This document shows, piece after piece, positions 9,385-16,331 of a stretch of 16,978 nt of DNA (positions are counted from its first letter, which is position 1; each line of letters begins with the position of its first letter). The notes under the pieces are model-generated. The model ran no database searches, was not told the DNA's origin, and saw nothing but the letters and a program-made list of their open reading frames with translations. The position numbers and the translations under genes were made by a program. The DNA is from CAYQTO01 sp964420455 (GTDB lineage Bacteria > Sumerlaeota > Sumerlaeia > SLMS01), in NCBI GenBank assembly GCA_964420455.1, contig CAYQTO010000071.1:1-16978 (forward strand). The letters run 5' to 3'.

Positions 9385-10329
9385 GTGTCCCGAGAGGCGG
9401 ATTCCTCCCTTAGCCTGCTGGACCATCTTGAAGAACTGCGTTGGCGGCTTTTCAAGGCGGTCCTTGCCATCGCACTTGGTGTCGTAGCCGGGTGGTTCAT
9501 CTCCCCTTGGGTGCTGGACCAACTGGCGTTGCCGATTGTCCGTGCCCAGGAGGCGTTCGAGGCGGAGAAGCCGCAAATCTTCCTCGAGCTCGAGGTCACC
9601 GAGGATCTCTACCTTCGGCTGCGTAATCCCGAGGCCCTGTCCGTGCCCGAGGACGAGGTGCGCGGCGTGGCGTTCTTTCAACCGGGCGCCGGGCAGCCGT
9701 TCCGCCAATACGGCGACCAGCCCTCCGCGCCGCTGATCTACCTCAAGCCGACCGACCCCTTCATGCTGCGCATCAAGATGTCGCTGCTGGTGGGGGTGGT
9801 GCTGGCGATACCGGTGATCCTTTGGCAGATCTGGGCGTTCGTGGCGCCGGGCCTTCTGCGCAAGGAGAAGGCCCTGGCGCTCCCGCTGCTCGTGGCCGCG
9901 TCGGTCCTGTTTCCCGTCGGGGCCCTGTTCGCCTACGCCCTCATGGACATTACCTTCCAGTTCCTGTTCCGCTTCATCATCGCGGACGCCGCAAGCCTCA
10001 ACGACGCGCGGGCGTACTTCACCTTCGCTGTCTCCATGCTGCTTGCCTTTGGGCTCGTCTTCGAGCTACCGATTGCCATTCTGCTGGCGACCCGGTTGGG
10101 GCTGGTCACGGTGCCATGGCTGGCGCGTCATCGTGGCCATGTGTTTGTGGTGTTGCTCTTTGTTGCTGCCATTATCACTCCCTCGGGAGACCCTGTCACC
10201 TTGATGGCATTGGCGTTGCCGCTTCAGTTCCTGTTTGAGGCAGCCCTTGTGGCGAGCCGTCTGATAGATTGGGTTGCAGCGCCTGTGGAGGATTCCGCGG
10301 GGAATGACGGCGTGGAGCCGGAAACGTGA
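9385..10329 (+). CDS. tatC: Sec-independent translocase receptor subunit TatC
   Basis: 314 residues from GTG 9385, with GGGAG 7 nt upstream. The N-terminus has the signature SLLDHLEELRWRLFKAV (residues 10-26); helix 1 follows, then a long external loop (about 48-125), then the KPTDPFMLRIKMSL segment into helix 2, FVAPGLLRKEK, PVGALFAY, and the final ITPSGDPVTLMALALPLQFL block. TatC is the six-helix membrane protein that binds the twin-arginine signal peptide and docks TatA. At 314 residues it is longer than E. coli TatC (258), and nearly all the excess is in the first periplasmic loop, which is polar and acidic (from about VRAQEAFEAEK to DQPSAPLIYL). Its stop overlaps the GTG of the next gene. 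Confidence 0.96.
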   Translation: MSREADSSLSLLDHLEELRWRLFKAVLAIALGVVAGWFISPWVLDQLALPIVRAQEAFEAEKPQIFLELEVTEDLYLRLRNPEALSVPEDEVRGVAFFQPGAGQPFRQYGDQPSAPLIYLKPTDPFMLRIKMSLLVGVVLAIPVILWQIWAFVAPGLLRKEKALALPLLVAASVLFPVGALFAYALMDITFQFLFRFIIADAASLNDARAYFTFAVSMLLAFGLVFELPIAILLATRLGLVTVPWLARHRGHVFVVLLFVAAIITPSGDPVTLMALALPLQFLFEAALVASRLIDWVAAPVEDSAGNDGVEPET

Positions 10330-11300
10330 GTGCCTTCGGTTGGAGAACACGGATCGTGTACGTTCTCGAGCGCGACTACGAGGCCAATCGCGACTTCTAC
10401 AACGTCCTCCAGCAGGCCACCACCCCGGTCCTCTTTGGCACGATGAACGACCTCCTCGTGGCCGATCAGGAGAACCCCTCCAACGCCATCCTCCTTGATG
10501 TGGCGACCTTGCGGGATGCCTCCATCGCCCAACTCACCCAGCTCTATGAGCTTCGTGGAACCCGCCCCATCGGCCTCCTCACCGACCTCGCCATCGAGCA
10601 TTACTTCTCCGATCTCCGACGTCACAACATCTACCAACTCCTTGGAAAGATTCCCAACATCACCACCGAGGAGGTGGAACGCTTCCTCTTTTGCATCGAG
10701 AACCCGCGCAACGGTTTCGGACTTTCCGCCTACCTTTACCGTACCAGCGAGCTCCACACCGCCTCTGTCCGCACCATCGCCGACAAGACTGCCACCGTCG
10801 AAACGGTCATCAACCACTTCGCGACGAATGGGTTTGAGATCCACGAGCTTTACAACGTCCGCCTCATCCTCGAAGAGACCTTGAACAACGCGATTTTTCA
10901 CGCCTTCCGTGATGCCGGCGGCGAGGAGAAGTACCACATCAACGAATTCAAGGAGTTGGACGAGGGCGAGGAGATCACGGTGGAGTACGGAAGCTCCTCG
11001 ACGCTGGCGGGGTTCACCGTCACCGACTCGGCGGGGGGACTGAGCCTGCGGACGGTCCTCGAGCGGTTCGAGCGGCAACTCTCCCACGACGGCTTGTTCG
11101 ACGAACGGGGGCGGGGCATCTTCCTTTCCCACCAGCTATCCTCCACCCTCGTCCTAAACCTCGACGAGGGGCGCTGCACGCAAGTGATTGCGCTCTTCGA
11201 CGAGCCCCGCCAGAAGCGGAGTGGAACCAAGCCGTTCATCGTCAACCGCATCGGCGGCATCAACCACACGCCGCTCCTGAGCGAACTCGACCTCGACTGA
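10326..11300 (+). CDS. Receiver-like domain plus RsbW-type ATPase (anti-sigma/serine-kinase-like) protein
   Basis: 324 residues from GTG 10326, overlapping the tatC stop as GTGA, so translation is probably coupled. Residues 8-125 look like a receiver (CheY-like) fold: strands IVYVLE and NAILLD with Asp58 where the phospho-acceptor usually sits, RPIGLLTD, and LLGKIP with Lys108 at the usual lysine position. Some of the first acidic cluster is unclear. Residues about 150-290 resemble a GHKL ATPase of the RsbW/SpoIIAB class: an N-box EETLNNAIFHAF (183-194), a G1-like VTDSAGGL (232-239) and a G2 box GRGIFLSHQL (262-271). Such domains phosphorylate anti-sigma-factor antagonists on serine or act on regulators in general stress signalling. 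No histidine-kinase dimerisation helix is evident. The target is unknown and no anti-anti-sigma gene lies nearby. Confidence 0.8.
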   Translation: MSAFGWRTRIVYVLERDYEANRDFYNVLQQATTPVLFGTMNDLLVADQENPSNAILLDVATLRDASIAQLTQLYELRGTRPIGLLTDLAIEHYFSDLRRHNIYQLLGKIPNITTEEVERFLFCIENPRNGFGLSAYLYRTSELHTASVRTIADKTATVETVINHFATNGFEIHELYNVRLILEETLNNAIFHAFRDAGGEEKYHINEFKELDEGEEITVEYGSSSTLAGFTVTDSAGGLSLRTVLERFERQLSHDGLFDERGRGIFLSHQLSSTLVLNLDEGRCTQVIALFDEPRQKRSGTKPFIVNRIGGINHTPLLSELDLD

Positions 11301-11382
11301 TTTTCCCCGTCGTTCCCCCCCGGTTTCGATTCCCACAATCGTTCAAGACCGCCCCCAACGCCCCGAGGAGGCCGCTGTCCCC

Positions 11383-12738
11383 GTGCTCGGAAAGCTCATC
11401 GCCCCCACCATTGCCGAGCTCGTCCGCGACAAGGACTTTCGCTCGCTCAAGGAAGACCTCGCCGGCCTGCCCTCCGCCGACCTCGCCGACATCATCGCCG
11501 ACCTCGAGGACGATCTCGTCTCCGTCGTCTTTCGCCTCCTGAGCAAGGAACAGGCGACCGAGGTCTTCGAGTACCTTGACGTCGAGCACCAACACCTGCT
11601 GCTGCGCTCGCTGTCCGACGAGTGGATTGCCCACCTCCTCTCGGAGATGAGCGTCGACGACCGGACGACGCTGCTCGACGAGTTGCCGCCGGAGGTAGCC
11701 GCCCAGCTCCTCGAGGTCCTGCCGGAGGAGGATCGTGCCCTCGCCCGCGCCATCCTCAATTACCCCGAGGACACGGTCGGGCGCCTCATCACCCCGGACT
11801 ACGTCGAGGTCACGCCGGAACTCACCGTTTCCGAGGCGCTCGACCGGATTCGTGAGTTCGGCAAGGACAAGGAAACCGTCTATGCATGTTATGTGATCGG
11901 CGAGCACCGCAAGCTGCTCGGCTTTGTCTCGCTTCGCAAGCTGGTCACGAGCCCCCTCCAGGCCCGTATAGACGATCTTTACCAGCGGAACTTCGTCTCC
12001 CTGGAAACGGGCACCCCCGCCGAGGAGGCGGTCGAGATCATCCGCCGCTACGACCTCATCGCGCTCCCGGTCCTCGACAAGGGGGGCAACATGGTGGGTA
12101 TCGTCACCGTGGACGACCTGATGGACGTCGCGGAGGAGGAGTTCCGCGAGGACATGGAACTGATGGCCGCGGTGGTTCCCGGTGGCGACCAGCCCTTCCT
12201 CGAGGAGCCGGTGCTCTCGTCGGTCTGGCGCCGCCTGCCGTGGTTGCTGGCGTTGCTCCTGGTGGAGGGTCTCGCGGTCTTTCTCCTCGCGCGGTACAAC
12301 ATCCTGCTCGAGGAGCACATTGCGCTGTCCTTTTTTCTGCCGGCGCTGATCGCCACGGGGGGCAACACCGGAACCCAGGGGGCGTCGATGGTGATCCGCG
12401 CGCTGGCCGTGGGCGAGGTGGGATTCGCGCAACTCGCGCGGGTGATTCTGCGGTCGGTCCGGGGCGGCCTGTTGCTCGCGCTGATGCTCGGCGCCGCCGG
12501 GTTCGTTATGGCGACGGTGATCAAGAGCGATCTCGACATCCGCATCGCGCTGTGTGTGAGCCTGGGACTGGCCGCCGTGGTGATCATGGCGAACATCGCC
12601 GGCAGCGTCTTTCCGCTGTTGCTCAAGCGGGTGGGGCTGGACCCGGCGCTGATGAGCAGCCCGTTCATCAGCACCATCGTCGACATTCTCGGGCTGGTGA
12701 TCTACATGGAGATCAGCCGGGCGATCCTGACGATTTAG
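11383..12738 (+). CDS. mgtE: MgtE-family magnesium transporter
   Basis: 451 residues, the usual MgtE length. The order is an N-domain of helical hairpins (about 15-130), two CBS domains (about 137-195 and 200-258, ending GIVTVDDLMDVAEEE), a connecting helix and five membrane helices (about 285-450). Key pieces are FLPALIATGGNTGTQGASMVIRALA (the GNTGTQ is at 327-332) and DPALMSSPFISTIVDILGL, where Asp434 matches the essential pore aspartate of Thermus MgtE. The family is a Mg2+-gated Mg2+ channel in the inner membrane, closed by cytosolic Mg2+ bound between the N and CBS domains. The GTG start at 11383 has GAGGAG 12 nt before it, which is rather far; no better start was seen. An 82-bp gap separates it from the upstream gene, with no clear promoter. 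Confidence 0.96.
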   Translation: MLGKLIAPTIAELVRDKDFRSLKEDLAGLPSADLADIIADLEDDLVSVVFRLLSKEQATEVFEYLDVEHQHLLLRSLSDEWIAHLLSEMSVDDRTTLLDELPPEVAAQLLEVLPEEDRALARAILNYPEDTVGRLITPDYVEVTPELTVSEALDRIREFGKDKETVYACYVIGEHRKLLGFVSLRKLVTSPLQARIDDLYQRNFVSLETGTPAEEAVEIIRRYDLIALPVLDKGGNMVGIVTVDDLMDVAEEEFREDMELMAAVVPGGDQPFLEEPVLSSVWRRLPWLLALLLVEGLAVFLLARYNILLEEHIALSFFLPALIATGGNTGTQGASMVIRALAVGEVGFAQLARVILRSVRGGLLLALMLGAAGFVMATVIKSDLDIRIALCVSLGLAAVVIMANIAGSVFPLLLKRVGLDPALMSSPFISTIVDILGLVIYMEISRAILTI

Positions 12739-12750
12739 GGGGACGCACCG

Positions 12751-13382
12751 CTACAGCGTGCATTCGGAAACGAGCACCCGCGCCTGCTCTGCATGGTGGG
12801 CGTGGACCAGGATTCGCACCTCCGCCAGGTGCCCGATGTTCATCGCGTAGGGCCCCGAGGAGCTGTTTCCCAGGGTGGCGCAGGGAATGTCGTGGTGCTC
12901 CAAGTAGCTCTTGATGAGCCCCGCCTTCCACACCGTCTCCGCCACGTGAACACAAACCAGTTCCTCGCTGCCGAGGTCGAAGGAGACCCTGTCGGTCTCC
13001 TCATGGATCGGCGCGGCCGGTTCCTCCAGATCGTCCTCCTCGACCAGTTCCGAGCCGCAGTCGCAGTAGAGGGTTCCGGCCGGGTAGGTGATGCCGCAGT
13101 TTGGGCAGATGGACTCGCCGCCGGGGAGAAGAAAATCAGCGCTCGGGCGGGCGGGGCNNNNNNNNNNCAGGCGTCCGCAGCGAGGTGCTGCCGAGCGGGG
13201 CGGAACTCGGCCTCGAAGGCAGTGGCCACGGCGGCCGGCATCGGACGGGAAAAACGTTCCTCGCTGGAGTCTTCGTCCCGCGGGCGCCACTCCCGCAGCC
13301 GGTGCATGCCATACCACGTCACCAATAGAACCCCGCCGACGACGAGAAGGACATGGTTGGCGGGGGGGAGTTCGGGATCCAT
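12751..13382 (-). CDS. Membrane-anchored zinc-ribbon / DUF2007-like protein, interrupted by an assembly gap
   Basis: Two reading frames meet at a run of ten Ns (13158-13167) and are read here as one gene. The 5' part, ATG 13382 to the gap, encodes about 71 residues with an N-terminal membrane helix (HVLLVVGGVLLVTWYG), then a basic/acidic stretch. Beyond the gap, in another frame, comes a zinc ribbon (CPNCGITYPAGTLYCDCG, cysteines in two CxxC-like pairs) and a C-terminal domain with AGLIKSYLEHHDIPC and LAEVRILVHAHHAEQARVLV, which resembles DUF2007, a small alpha/beta 'putative signal transducing' domain. The function is unknown. The product would be a cytoplasmic domain anchored to the membrane. 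The frame change is most simply a wrong gap length, not a real frameshift. It lies 80 bp after the thioredoxin-fold gene on the same strand, and its stop is 12 bp from that of mgtE. Confidence 0.6.
13158..13167. other. Assembly gap (10 N)
   Basis: Ten unresolved bases. Coding frames on either side differ: the 5' part of the minus-strand gene and its 3' part are joined only if the true gap is congruent to 2 modulo 3 (8, 11, 14 ... bases). The Ns therefore look like a placeholder for an unknown length. Flanks are extremely GC-rich (gcgggcggggc on one side). Confidence 0.97.
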
Positions 13383-13462
13383 CGGAGAGGTTTGAGGAGG
13401 GATTCAGGACTGCTTTGGACGCTCCCGGGGAGAGCCTTGGAAATCAAGCCGAAAGGCCTTTA

Positions 13463-14041
13463 TCAGGTGGCGAAGTAGTCGGGCTCGTTGCCGGGCTTCC
13501 ACTTGATGTTGCAGCCGATGGAGGGCTTCTGGGGCTCGGGCGCGGGCTGGCCGGCGAGGGCGGCGTCCGCGGCGGCGCGCAGGTCGGCGCCGGTCACGGG
13601 CGTGTCGCTGTTGGTGCGGGCGTCGTCGAACTGGCCACGATAGACGAGTTTGTGCGCCGCGTCGAAGACGTAGAAGTCCGGCGTGCAGGCGGCGCGGTAC
13701 GCCTTGGCAACTTCCTGCGTCTCGTCGTAAAGATATGGGAACGTGTACCCGGCGTCGGCCGCCTCGTCCTTCATCTTGTCGAAGCTGTCGTCGGGGTGGG
13801 TTTCCACGTTGTTGGAGCTGATGGCGACGATGGCGATGTTCTTGTCCCGATAGTCACGCCCAAAGGCGGCGAGCCCCTGGCGGATGTGCTTCACGAAGGG
13901 GCAGTGGTTGCAGATGAACATGACAACGAGGGGCCGGCCGGCGAAGTCGCCATTCGAGACGGTATTGCCGTCGGTGGCGGGGAGGGAGAAAGCGGGGGCG
14001 GGGGTGCCAAGCGGGAGCATGGTGGAGGGGACGGCGGCCAT
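13463..14041 (-). CDS. Thioredoxin-fold, AhpC/TSA-like redox protein
   Basis: 192 residues from ATG 14041, chosen over an upstream in-frame ATG at 14110 because AAAAGGA lies 7 nt before it and the family similarity begins there. The plan is a peroxiredoxin-like fold: PAPAFSLPATDG (14-25), then FICNHCPFVKH (42-52) with a CxxC pair Cys44/Cys47, a CTPDFYVFD segment with Cys119 and the probable cis-Pro121, and a C-terminal SIGCNIKWKPG (174-184) with Cys177. The CNHCPFVKH and SIGCNIKW pieces mark the 'PRX-like' thioredoxin family, whose members are cytoplasmic disulfide or peroxide reductases of unsettled substrate. No signal peptide is seen. It follows the P-II gene by 108 bp. Confidence 0.88.
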   Translation of the reverse strand: MAAVPSTMLPLGTPAPAFSLPATDGNTVSNGDFAGRPLVVMFICNHCPFVKHIRQGLAAFGRDYRDKNIAIVAISSNNVETHPDDSFDKMKDEAADAGYTFPYLYDETQEVAKAYRAACTPDFYVFDAAHKLVYRGQFDDARTNSDTPVTGADLRAAADAALAGQPAPEPQKPSIGCNIKWKPGNEPDYFAT

Positions 14042-14149
14042 GTGAGCATCCTTTTGGTAGAAAGCGGGTTCGCTCCTCCTACGCGGGAAGGAGGGTCCGG
14101 GTAAAGGCAACTTGTGATGAATTTCGGGCGGCGGTTGCCGGGAGGGGCC

Positions 14150-14488
14150 CTACAGCGCTTCCTCGTTCGTCTCGCCAGTGCGGATGCGCATGGCATTCTG
14201 GACGTCGAGGACGAAGATCTTGCCATCGCCGATGGTTCCGGTCTGGGCGGCCTCGGCGACGGCCTTGACGACCTCGTCGCACTGGTCGTCGCCGACGACG
14301 ATTTCGAGGCGGACCTTCGGCATGAAGTTCACCTGATACTCACTGCCGCGATACAGTTCCTGGTGCCCCTTCTGGCGGCCGAAACCGCGGACCTCCCAGG
14401 CGGTCAGGCCCATGATGCCGAGCGAGGCGAGCGCCGAGCGGACATCCTCGATCTTGTGGGGCTTGATGACGGCTTCGATCTTTTTCAC
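14150..14488 (-). CDS. glnB: Nitrogen regulatory protein P-II
   Basis: 112 residues, the exact length usual for GlnB/GlnK. It opens MKKIEAVIKPHKIEDVRSAL; the T-loop has GFGRQKGHQELYRGSEYQV with Tyr51, the residue uridylylated in proteobacteria; and the C-terminus has TGTIGDGKIFVLDV and IRIRTGE, which build the ATP/2-oxoglutarate site. P-II trimers sense 2-oxoglutarate, ATP and ADP and control glutamine synthetase, ammonium transport and nitrogen transcription. The GTG start at 14488 is set by AGGAG 8 nt upstream. Asn54 and the DDQCDEVV stretch are more like E. coli GlnK than GlnB, but linkage to glnA rather than amtB makes glnB the safer symbol. It lies 129 bp behind glnA. Confidence 0.95.
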   Translation of the reverse strand: MKKIEAVIKPHKIEDVRSALASLGIMGLTAWEVRGFGRQKGHQELYRGSEYQVNFMPKVRLEIVVGDDQCDEVVKAVAEAAQTGTIGDGKIFVLDVQNAMRIRTGETNEEAL

Positions 14489-14496
14489 GGGGCGAT

Positions 14497-14501
14497 CTCC
14501 T
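14497..14501 (-). promoter_or_regulatory. Ribosome binding site of the P-II gene
   Basis: AGGAG on the minus strand, 8 nt before GTG 14488; it decides the GTG start. Confidence 0.7.
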
Positions 14502-14578
14502 GAAAGGGCGGAACAGTCAAGCGGTCAAGGAAAGCCCAGAGGGCAGAGGGACGGCAAGGGGGAAGAAGAGGGGAGGGA

Positions 14579-14608
14579 GCGGAGGGCGGCGGTGGTGCCG
14601 CCCTCCGC
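14579..14608 (-). terminator. Perfect 12-bp hairpin between glnA and glnB (terminator or attenuator candidate)
   Basis: GCGGAGGGCGGC (14579-14590) and GCCGCCCTCCGC (14597-14608) are exact reverse complements with a 6-nt loop. On the glnA strand the stem starts 9 nt after the stop codon and is followed by a C/T-rich stretch (tccctcccctcttcttcc) rather than a clean U-tract. It may end part of the glnA transcript, lowering glnB expression, or protect the glnA mRNA 3' end. The stem is seen; the function is inferred. Confidence 0.5.
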
Positions 14609-14617
14609 GACTGGCGG

Positions 14618-16045
14618 TTACTGGTTGTAGTAGAGCACGAACTCGTAGGGGTGGGGACGGAGACGGATCGGATCGACCTCGTTTTCGCGCTTCCAGTCGA
14701 TGTACGAGAGGACAAAGTCCTGCGTGAAGACGTCGCCCTTGGTGAGGAACTCGTGGTCGGCTTCGAGGGCGTCGAGAGCGCCTTCGAGGCTGGCCGGAGT
14801 TTTGGGCACCGCCTTGGCCTCGTCCGCCGGCAGGTCGTAGATGTTCTTGTCGAGGGGCTTGCCCGGGTCGATCTTGTTCTGGATGCCGTCGAGGCCGGCC
14901 ATGAGCATGGCGGCAAAGGCGAGGTAGGGGTTGGCCATGGGGTCGGGGCAGCGGAACTCGACGCGCTTGGCCTTCTCGCTCGGGCTGTACATGGGGATAC
15001 GGACCGAGGCGGAGCGGTTGCGCTGCGAGTAGGCAAGGTTCACCGGAGCCTCGTAGCCGGGCACAAGGCGCTTGTAGGAGTTGGTGGAAGGGTTGGTGAA
15101 GGCGAGGATCGCCGCGGCGTGCTTGAGGATGCCGCCGATGAAGTTGAGCGCCGCCTCCGAGAGGCCCGCGTAACCGTTGCCGGCGAACAGGTTCTTGCCG
15201 TCCTTCCAGATCGACATGTGGGTGTGCATGCCCGAGCCATTGTCCTCGAACACCGGCTTGGGCATGAAGCAGGCCGAAAGGTTGTGGCGGCGGGCGACGT
15301 TGCGGATGATGTACTTGTAGAGCAGCGCCTTGTCGCCCATCCGGAGCATCGAGTCGAAACGCATGTCGATCTCGCACTGGCCGGCGGTGGCCACCTCGTG
15401 GTGGTGGGTCTCCACGTGGATGCCGCACCGCTCCATGATGTCGACCATTTCGCTCCGGATGTCCTGGAGGGTGTCGACCGGTGGGAGGGGGAAGTAGCCT
15501 TCCTTGTGACGGATCTTGTTGCCGAGGTTGGCGCGGCCGTAATCGCCCCTTTCCTCGCGGGCGCTGTTCCAGATCGCCTCGGGGCTGTCCACAAGGTGAT
15601 AGGAGGAGTGAGCCTCGTAGTTGTAGAGCACCTCGCTGAAAAGAAAGAACTCGAGCTCGGGGCCGACAAAGCAGGTGTCGCCGATGCCGGTGGACCGGAG
15701 GTAGTTCTCGGCGTTGATGGCGATGTTTCTGGGATCGCGGGGATACTTCTCGAGGGTGATCGGATCGACGATGTTCCCAACGAGGGAGAGCGTGGGAATC
15801 TCGCAGAAAGGGTCGACCATGGCGGTGGCGGGGTCCGGCATCAGGAGCATGTCAGATTCGTTGATGGCCTGCCAGCCGCGGATGGAGGAGCCGTCGAATC
15901 CCAGGCCGTTCTCGAACGTGCCCTCTTCGAGTTCCGACGCCGGGCAGGTAAAGTGCTGCTGAACCCCCGGCATGTCGGTGAACTTGTAGTCCACAAACCG
16001 GATATTCTTCTCTTTGACGAGTGAGAGAACCTCGGATGGCTTCAT
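14618..16045 (-). CDS. glnA: Glutamine synthetase, type I
   Basis: 475 residues, ATP + glutamate + ammonium to glutamine; a cytoplasmic dodecamer. Motifs in order are the N-terminal beta-grasp with GLGFDGSSIRGW (48-59, catalytic Asp51), GPELEFFLF (128-136), HHHEVATAGQCEIDMRF (216-232), the KPVFEDNGSGMHTHMS loop, NPSTNSYKRLVPGYEAPVNLAYSQRNRSASVRIP and the C-terminal RPHPYEFVLYYNQ. The KNIYDLPADEAK loop carries Tyr403, equal to Tyr397 of E. coli GlnA, the site of adenylylation in GSI-beta enzymes. With the C-terminal region this points to the I-beta subtype, although no adenylyltransferase gene is in the window. The ATG at 16045 has AAAGGTGAT five bases upstream. The P-II gene follows after 129 bp. 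Confidence 0.98.
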   Translation of the reverse strand: MKPSEVLSLVKEKNIRFVDYKFTDMPGVQQHFTCPASELEEGTFENGLGFDGSSIRGWQAINESDMLLMPDPATAMVDPFCEIPTLSLVGNIVDPITLEKYPRDPRNIAINAENYLRSTGIGDTCFVGPELEFFLFSEVLYNYEAHSSYHLVDSPEAIWNSAREERGDYGRANLGNKIRHKEGYFPLPPVDTLQDIRSEMVDIMERCGIHVETHHHEVATAGQCEIDMRFDSMLRMGDKALLYKYIIRNVARRHNLSACFMPKPVFEDNGSGMHTHMSIWKDGKNLFAGNGYAGLSEAALNFIGGILKHAAAILAFTNPSTNSYKRLVPGYEAPVNLAYSQRNRSASVRIPMYSPSEKAKRVEFRCPDPMANPYLAFAAMLMAGLDGIQNKIDPGKPLDKNIYDLPADEAKAVPKTPASLEGALDALEADHEFLTKGDVFTQDFVLSYIDWKRENEVDPIRLRPHPYEFVLYYNQ

Positions 16046-16261
16046 TCGCGATCACCTTTGTTTGTAGGAGTCGGCGTGCGGGGGAGGGCCCGGCTGACCG
16101 CCGTGGAGTCAGGGGGGTATCCGCAGGCCCGTGGCGGCACAAAGGGAAAAGGGCGGACCCCAGCGGTCCAAAAGTGGTTAAATGCGACCGCAGGATCCCG
16201 CCATCGCGGGACGATGGTCGAACCTGCTAAAACTGGCCAAAAAGAGCCAAAGAGTTCCCCG

Positions 16262-16290
16262 TTGCCAAGTCTCTCCAACCCCCCTATACC
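16262..16290 (+). promoter_or_regulatory. Possible sigma70-type promoter for the rhomboid gene
   Basis: TTGCCA (16262-16267) and TATACC (16285-16290) are separated by 17 nt. Start of transcription would fall near 16297, about 35 nt before ATG 16332. Five of six bases match the -35 and four of six the -10 consensus. A tandem GGTCACC repeat (16302-16315) lies just downstream. Prediction by eye only. Confidence 0.35.
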
Positions 16291-16331
16291 CAAAACCCCC
16301 GGGTCACCGGTCACCCCCAGCGAGGCCAACG

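Noticed and set aside
13168..13317. Continuation of the zinc-ribbon frame past the gap toward 13317
   Set aside because: That frame gives arginine/proline/cysteine-rich text with no fold; the alternative frame gives a clear membrane anchor from ATG 13382.
14651..16024. Long plus-strand open frame opposite glnA
   Set aside because: Antisense shadow of glnA; no domain and no ribosome site.
16046..16260. Sigma54-type promoter upstream of glnA
   Set aside because: TTGGCA occurs on the minus strand, but the GG and GC elements are not at the required 10-nt separation. Short palindromes near 16195-16217 are weak.
16302..16315. Tandem GGTCACC GGTCACC
   Set aside because: Only two 7-bp copies in a short C-rich gap; not enough to call a regulator site.
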